Of a DNA stretch of 10,319 bases, positions 6,528 to 10,319 are shown piece after piece; the stretch's first letter is position 1, and each line of letters begins with the position of its first letter. Under the pieces are notes generated by a model. It was not told the origin of the DNA. It was given only the letters and a program-made list of their open reading frames with translations, and made no database searches. The position numbers and the translations under genes are program-made. Source of the stretch: JBGZFC01 sp964631255 (lineage in GTDB: Bacteria; Bacteroidota; Bacteroidia; Bacteroidales; Dysgonomonadaceae); the NCBI GenBank assembly GCA_964631255.1, contig CAZVWS010000061.1, positions 1-10,319 of the forward strand. Reading direction: 5' to 3'.

Positions 6528-6983
6528 TTAGTCGAACGGTATTTTTTCTATTCTTCGTTGGTGTCGTCCACCTTCAAATGGCGTATTTAAAAAAGTAACC
6601 AATATTTCGTAAATTTCCTCTTCCGAAATCATTCGACCGGGCAGCGATAACACGTTGGCATCGTTATGTGCACGAGCCAAACTGGCAATTTCTTTTGTCC
6701 AACATAAGGCTGCACGTATGTTTCTGTGCTTGTTCATCACCATATTGATGCCATTGCCCGAGCCACAAATTGCGATTCCGGGATAGCATTCGTTGTTTTC
6801 TACGGCAATTGCCAGCGGATGGGCAAAATCGGCATAATCGCAACTCTCTTCCGAGTAAGTTCCAAAATCTTTGTATGGAATTCCTTTTTCTTTGAGTACG
6901 CCAATCACGTATTGTTTGGCTGCAAATCCGGCGTGGTCCGAAGCCAACCCGATGGGTTTTATTGTATTATCAAATAATGACAT
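6528..6983 (-). CDS. rpiB: Ribose-5-phosphate isomerase B
   Basis: The enzyme interconverts ribulose-5-phosphate and ribose-5-phosphate in the non-oxidative pentose phosphate pathway. I chose the ATG at 6983-6981 (151 residues, the usual length). A longer in-frame start at 7121 would add 46 residues unlike the family and overlap the end of the transketolase gene. Seen motifs are ASDHAGF (Asp16, His17), the active-site loop CGSGNGINM with Cys73, NK (84-85), RAHNDANVLSLPGR (104-117) and the phosphate-binding C-terminal HQRR (141-144). All are in place. The gene starts 49 bases after the transketolase stop, and the two are almost certainly cotranscribed. They act in adjacent steps: transketolase consumes the ribose-5-phosphate made here. 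A link to allose metabolism, known for some RpiB enzymes, is not suggested by the neighbours. Confidence 0.96.
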   Translation of the reverse strand: MSLFDNTIKPIGLASDHAGFAAKQYVIGVLKEKGIPYKDFGTYSEESCDYADFAHPLAIAVENNECYPGIAICGSGNGINMVMNKHRNIRAALCWTKEIASLARAHNDANVLSLPGRMISEEEIYEILVTFLNTPFEGGRHQRRIEKIPFD

Positions 6984-7032
6984 AGCTTGTATTTGTTTTT
7001 TATTATTTAATCTATCTGTTTTGCTGAATCGA

Positions 7033-9057
7033 TTACAGCAGTTTTTTAACCTCTTTGTACACATTTTCGCCCGTGTAACCCAGTTTTTCGTCCAAGACTT
7101 GGTACGGAGCCGAATATCCAAACGAGCTCAATCCCCAAATGGTGCCGTCTGCTCCAACCAATCCTTCCAAATTGACAGGCAAACCGGCAGTTAGTCCAAA
7201 TTTCTTTTTACCTTTTGGCAAAACCGAATTTTGGTATTCCGCGCTTTGCGAGCGGAACAGCCCTTCGGAGGGAACGGACACAATTCTTACCTTCACGCCA
7301 TCGGCACGCAGCAATTTTGCACCTTCAACGAGCGTGGAAACTTCCGAGCCCGAAGCAAGCAAAATTACATCCATATTTTCATCGTCTTCAACTATATATG
7401 CTCCTTTTGTTGTTTGAAGTGCATCTTGGTAGCGTGATTCTTTTGATGGCAGATTTTTTATGTTTTGTCGCGACAAAATAAGTCCGGTGGGCGTGTTGCT
7501 GTTTTCTAAAGCCATTTTCCATGCAACGGTGGTTTCATGCACATCTGCCGGACGTAGCACCAACATGGAGTTGCGTCCGCTGTGATTTTGCAATTTTTCC
7601 ATCAAACGTATTTGTGCTTCTTGCTCAATGGGTTGGTGAGTTGGACCATCTTCGCCCACTCTGAACGCGTCGTGTGTCCAGATGAAGATTACCGGAGTTT
7701 CCATGAGTGCCGCAACTCTGATAGCCGGTTTCATGTAATCGGAGAAAACGAAGAATGTGCCGCAAGCGGGTATCACGCCTCCGTGCAAACTCATGCCGAT
7801 GCAGAGGCAAGCCATGGTAAACTCGGATACGCCGGCTTGTAGAAATGCGCCTGAAAAGTCATTTTTCTCGAATGCTTTGGTTTTGTTCAGGAAGCCGTCT
7901 GTTTTGTCGGAGTTGGACAAGTCGGCAGAAGAAACAATCATGTTTTCTACTTTTTGTGCCAACACGGAGAGGATGCTTGCCGAAGCAGCTCTTGTTGCCG
8001 CATCGGGTTTTTGTTCTATTGCTTGCCAATCGATTTCGGGCAATTGGCGTTGGAACCATTTCTGTTTTTTTGCTGCCAACTCGGGATTTTCATTTGCCCA
8101 TTTTTCTTGTTTCCGTTTTTTTGCGGCAACAATTTCTTTCAGTTCGTTTCTTCTTTTTTCGTAAAGTTGCTCTACTTCCGGAAAAATAGTGAACGGATTT
8201 TCGGGATCGCCACCCAAATTTTTGATGGTTTGTACCATATCGGCACCGGCATTGCTTAGTGGTTGCCCGTGAGTAGATACTTGTTTTTCAAACGATTTGC
8301 AATCTGCCGTGAGTGCGCCGCGCCCCATAATGGTGTCGCCAATGATGAGGGTAGGGCGTTCTTTTTCTGCTTTGGCTTGGGTGAGTGCTTCGCGTATTTC
8401 ATCCACGTTGTTTCCGTCGATAGAGAGCACATTCCAATTCCACGCTTCGTATTTTTTCGCGATATTTTCGCTGGTAACTTTGTCGGTAGTTGTAGATAGC
8501 TGGATGCTGTTGGAGTCGTAAAACATAATCAGATTGCTCAACCCCAAATGCCCAGCTATACGTCCTACGCCTTGCGAAATTTCTTCTTGTATGCCGCCAT
8601 CGGTGATGAAAGCGTATATTTTTTGGTCGATAATTTCGCCAAACCGAGCTTCTAAAAATTTGGCAGCAATGGCAGCTCCCGCGCCGTATGCATGTCCCTG
8701 ACCCAGCGGTCCCGATGTGTTTTCAATACCTCTTTTCACGTCCAATTCGGGGTGTCCTGCTGTTGGGCTGCCCCATTGGCGAAATTGTTTGATTTCGTCC
8801 ATGGTAAATTTTCCGCTCAAGCATAAAACCGAATACAACATGGGCGACATGTGCCCTGCATCTAAGAAAAAACGGTCTCTCTCTTCCCAATTTGGGTTTT
8901 CGGGGTCGTATTCCAAAAATTCGGAAAATAACACGTTAATGAAATCTGCACCACCCATAGCACCGCCGGGATGTCCTGATTTTGCTTTTTCAACCATTGA
9001 AGCCGACAGGATACGGATATTGTCAGCCGCTTTATTCATAATTGCATTGTTGTTCAT
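7033..9057 (-). CDS. tkt: Transketolase
   Basis: The thiamine-diphosphate enzyme moves two-carbon ketol units between sugar phosphates in the pentose phosphate pathway. At 674 residues it has the full three-domain length. In order: SGHPGG (His29), DAGHMSPMLY (His69), AGHPE (His102), GPLGQG (116-121), the cofactor motif ITDGGIQEE (151-159) with Asp153 and Asn183 in YDSN, THGQPL (His263), the pyrimidine-domain SEFTMA with catalytic Glu412, and THDAFRVGEDGPTHQP (461-476). The motif is TDGG rather than the GDG of E. coli, which I recall as normal in Bacteroidota homologues. A Lys/Glu-rich linker covers about 300-336. The ATG at 9057 is followed by an Asn-rich tip. A second Met at residue 7 is a possible alternative start. 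It heads the tkt-rpiB unit and has a -7 element about 190 bases upstream. Confidence 0.97.
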   Translation of the reverse strand: MNNNAIMNKAADNIRILSASMVEKAKSGHPGGAMGGADFINVLFSEFLEYDPENPNWEERDRFFLDAGHMSPMLYSVLCLSGKFTMDEIKQFRQWGSPTAGHPELDVKRGIENTSGPLGQGHAYGAGAAIAAKFLEARFGEIIDQKIYAFITDGGIQEEISQGVGRIAGHLGLSNLIMFYDSNSIQLSTTTDKVTSENIAKKYEAWNWNVLSIDGNNVDEIREALTQAKAEKERPTLIIGDTIMGRGALTADCKSFEKQVSTHGQPLSNAGADMVQTIKNLGGDPENPFTIFPEVEQLYEKRRNELKEIVAAKKRKQEKWANENPELAAKKQKWFQRQLPEIDWQAIEQKPDAATRAASASILSVLAQKVENMIVSSADLSNSDKTDGFLNKTKAFEKNDFSGAFLQAGVSEFTMACLCIGMSLHGGVIPACGTFFVFSDYMKPAIRVAALMETPVIFIWTHDAFRVGEDGPTHQPIEQEAQIRLMEKLQNHSGRNSMLVLRPADVHETTVAWKMALENSNTPTGLILSRQNIKNLPSKESRYQDALQTTKGAYIVEDDENMDVILLASGSEVSTLVEGAKLLRADGVKVRIVSVPSEGLFRSQSAEYQNSVLPKGKKKFGLTAGLPVNLEGLVGADGTIWGLSSFGYSAPYQVLDEKLGYTGENVYKEVKKLL

Positions 9058-9125
9058 AATATGTTGTATTTTATTGATTGTGATAATTTTTATTGTACTG
9101 ATTTGATTCTTATTTAGTTCAAAAA

Positions 9126-9180
9126 AGCAAAAACCACACCGGTCGTCTATTATTTCAAGGCACGGTGGTAGGTGCTTGCT
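9126..9180 (-). promoter_or_regulatory. Imperfect stem-loop in the transketolase leader
   Basis: AGCAA (9126-9130) pairs with TTGCT (9176-9180), ACCA (9133-9136) with TGGT (9166-9169), and CCG (9139-9141) with CGG (9163-9165), with bulges between them and a loop of about 21 bases. On the minus strand the inner stem is followed by TTTTTGCTTTTTT. It lies between the probable tkt promoter and the start codon, so it could be an attenuator-like hairpin. The stem is imperfect and the call is weak. Confidence 0.25.
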
Positions 9181-9241
9181 CTATTTGTTGTTCGATTTTC
9201 CAAATAAAAATGTAGTTGGATGTTCTTTTATTGTTCAAGCG

Positions 9242-9249
9242 CAAAGGTA
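9242..9249 (-). promoter_or_regulatory. Bacteroidota -7 element for tkt
   Basis: The minus strand reads TACCTTTG followed by C, a good match to TAnnTTTG. No clear TTTG -33 box is present in the purine-rich (plus-strand) stretch upstream. A start near 9235 would give a leader of about 180 bases. The other bases of the 9058-9469 gap, apart from this element, the leader hairpin and the divergent promoter, are AT-rich with no gene that I can support. Confidence 0.5.
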
Positions 9250-9415
9250 CATTTTTTAATAGAGAAAAGGAAAAGAAAAGAAAAAAAGATGGGATTGTTT
9301 TTCAAATAGAAAGATATTTCTTTTTTGTCTTTTTGGATGGATTGAGAAATTTAGAATTATGGTGCAAATTTGATAAATTCGTCGTTTTTTTTAAGTACAG
9401 CTCCGGAAAGTTATG

Positions 9416-9423
9416 TATATTTG
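9416..9423 (+). promoter_or_regulatory. Bacteroidota -7 element for the RNA methyltransferase
   Basis: TATATTTG matches TAnnTTTG and is followed by G. The -33 region about 20 bases upstream is T-rich (around 9385-9393) without a perfect TTTG. Transcription would begin near 9430, about 40 bases before the ATG at 9470. This placement argues against the longer in-frame start at 9413, which would lie upstream of the transcript start. Confidence 0.5.
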
Positions 9424-9469
9424 TGAAAAACAAAAAAATGCCCGATTGGTCATCCACAAACAAATCAAC

Positions 9470-10228
9470 ATGTCATTAAGTAAAAACAGAATTAAATACA
9501 TACAATCACTGAAAGAGAGGAAATATCGGTTAGAAAACGGAACTTTCGTTGCCGAAGGATCGAAATTGGTTTTCGATTTGCTAGACAATCAGTATCCTTG
9601 CCAATTTGTGACGGCTTTACCCGAAATTATTGCCACACACCCCCAACTTACCAAGCAGAATTGTGTAGAAGCATCGGCAGACGAGCTCAAAAAAGCCACT
9701 TTTCTGAAAACACCTCCCTCTATTATTGGCGTTTTTTATATGGCAAACTTAAATTTGGAAGAGATTTCATTCGACAATAATTTGACCCTCGTTTTAGATG
9801 GAATACAAGACCCGGGAAATATGGGCACCATTTTGCGGATAGCCGATTGGTTTGGCATAGAGCACGTAGTTTGTTCTCTGAACACGGTTGACGTGTATAA
9901 CCCCAAAACAGTACAGGCAACCATGGGAGCCATTGCTCGTGTAAAAACAGTTTATACCGAAATTAAAGATTTTTTGAAAAAGCATACGCATTTGCCCGTT
10001 TATGGAACTTTTTTGCAAGGAGAAAATATATATACCAATGCCAAACTGTCTGAAAACGGCTTTATTGTGATGGGGAACGAAGGCAATGGAATAAGCCCCG
10101 AAGTGAGCAATTTGGTAAACCAAAAACTTTTTATCCCCAATTTCCCGAAAGAACGTTCTACCTCTGAGTCTCTGAATGTGGCAGTTGCCACAGCAATAGT
10201 CTGCTCCGAATTCAGAAGGCGGCAATAA
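9470..10228 (+). CDS. SpoU/TrmH-family RNA 2'-O-methyltransferase
   Basis: The protein should transfer a methyl group from S-adenosylmethionine to a ribose 2'-OH in rRNA or tRNA. I start it at the ATG at 9470 (252 residues), since MSLSKNRIKYIQSL is the usual N-terminus for the family and the upstream ATG overlaps the promoter. Residues 1-90 form the substrate-binding domain, with a typical FVAEGSKLV (26-34). The SPOUT knot domain follows at about 105-245: motif 1 LDGIQDPGNMGTILR (109-123) with Asn117 and Arg123, motif 2 IVMGNEGNGIS (199-209), and motif 3 IPNFPKERSTSESLNVAVA (222-240) with Asn236. All three motifs are intact. Whether the target is 23S rRNA (RlmB or a related type) or a tRNA cannot be told. 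It is the only plus-strand gene here and converges on a tRNA-His gene. Confidence 0.94.
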   Translation: MSLSKNRIKYIQSLKERKYRLENGTFVAEGSKLVFDLLDNQYPCQFVTALPEIIATHPQLTKQNCVEASADELKKATFLKTPPSIIGVFYMANLNLEEISFDNNLTLVLDGIQDPGNMGTILRIADWFGIEHVVCSLNTVDVYNPKTVQATMGAIARVKTVYTEIKDFLKKHTHLPVYGTFLQGENIYTNAKLSENGFIVMGNEGNGISPEVSNLVNQKLFIPNFPKERSTSESLNVAVATAIVCSEFRRRQ

Positions 10229-10255
10229 AAAAACGCACCCGAAAAGGATGCGTTT
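10227..10255. terminator. Bidirectional intrinsic terminator
   Basis: AAACGCA (10231-10237) pairs with TGCGTTT (10249-10255). A C/A mismatch and two more pairs (CC with GG) follow, closed by loop GAAAA. On the minus strand the stem runs straight into seven Ts (10233-10227), a good terminator for the tRNA-His transcript, which ends 18 bases earlier. On the plus strand a run of six Ts (10264-10269) follows after a short gap, so it can also end the methyltransferase transcript, whose stop codon overlaps the A-run. Confidence 0.75.
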
Positions 10256-10273
10256 GGTGTGTGTTTTTTAACG

Positions 10274-10319
10274 GGTGGAAGACGGGATTCGAACCCGCGA
10301 CCTTCGGAACCACAATCCG
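10274..10319 (-). tRNA. tRNA-His (anticodon GTG), 3' part only
   Basis: The visible 46 bases correspond to tRNA positions 28-73. The anticodon stem CGGA/TCCG closes a 7-base loop TTGTGGT with anticodon GTG. Then come a variable loop AGGTC, a T-arm GCGGG-TTCGAAT-CCCGT, and the acceptor strand CTTCCAC followed by discriminator C73. The C73 discriminator is a signature of tRNA-His, where it pairs with the extra G-1, and agrees with the anticodon. The CCA end is not encoded. The 5' part, including D-arm and acceptor 5' strand, lies beyond the right edge. Confidence 0.93.

Noticed and set aside
6984..7121. N-terminal extension of ribose-5-phosphate isomerase B
   Set aside because: The extra 46 residues are basic, unlike the family, and overlap the transketolase 3' end. 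The ATG at 6983 gives the normal length.
8595..8607. TDGG in place of GDG in the transketolase cofactor motif as a defect
   Set aside because: The metal-binding Asp is kept, the rest of the motif is intact, and I recall the same form in other Bacteroidota transketolases.
9413..9469. Upstream start for the RNA methyltransferase
   Set aside because: It overlaps the TATATTTG promoter element and adds 19 residues not typical of the family.

Overview
The window looks like a piece of a Bacteroidota chromosome, probably order Bacteroidales. Three signs support this. There are recurrent -7 elements of the TAnnTTTG type instead of sigma70-like boxes. The A-rich ribosome-binding regions carry no clear Shine-Dalgarno sequence. 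The families present also fit: a DUF6261-type helical protein, lipoprotein hydrolases, and a transketolase with a TDGG cofactor motif. Everything except the rRNA/tRNA methyltransferase at the right lies on the minus strand. No search could be run, so family names rest on motifs and recall.

Positions 1-1700 form an accessory patch. A soluble Ser/Thr protein kinase (186-1577, minus) sits between two imperfect palindromes (45-176 and 1604-1699). Both have AAC/GTT outer cores, as integron attC sites do, and both point the same way as the kinase. The stop codon is about 10 bases from one core and the start codon about 30 bases from the other, which is the geometry of a single gene cassette. A possible next cassette starts at the left edge. 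No integron integrase is visible, so the best description is an integrase-less cassette cluster (CALIN-like). This is the most unusual part of the window.

Positions 1700-3145 hold a DUF6261-like gene (1920-2651, minus). It has a stem-loop after its stop and a long leader. The leader contains six tandem copies of an exactly 42-bp unit (2742-2993), and a Bacteroidota -7 element directly abuts the last copy.

Positions 3146-9057 are a co-directional housekeeping run, in transcription order: transketolase, ribose-5-phosphate isomerase B, an S41-type protease lipoprotein, an M81 (MlrC-like) metallopeptidase lipoprotein and endonuclease III. Gaps are short (about 13-60 bases), so one long or several overlapping transcription units are possible. 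The first two genes belong to the non-oxidative pentose phosphate pathway. The two lipoproteins are probably exported hydrolases. Endonuclease III repairs oxidised pyrimidines.

Positions 9058-10319 contain a divergent promoter region, a SpoU/TrmH-family RNA methyltransferase (9470-10228, plus), a hairpin that can terminate transcription from both sides, and the 3' part of a minus-strand tRNA-His(GTG) cut by the window edge.
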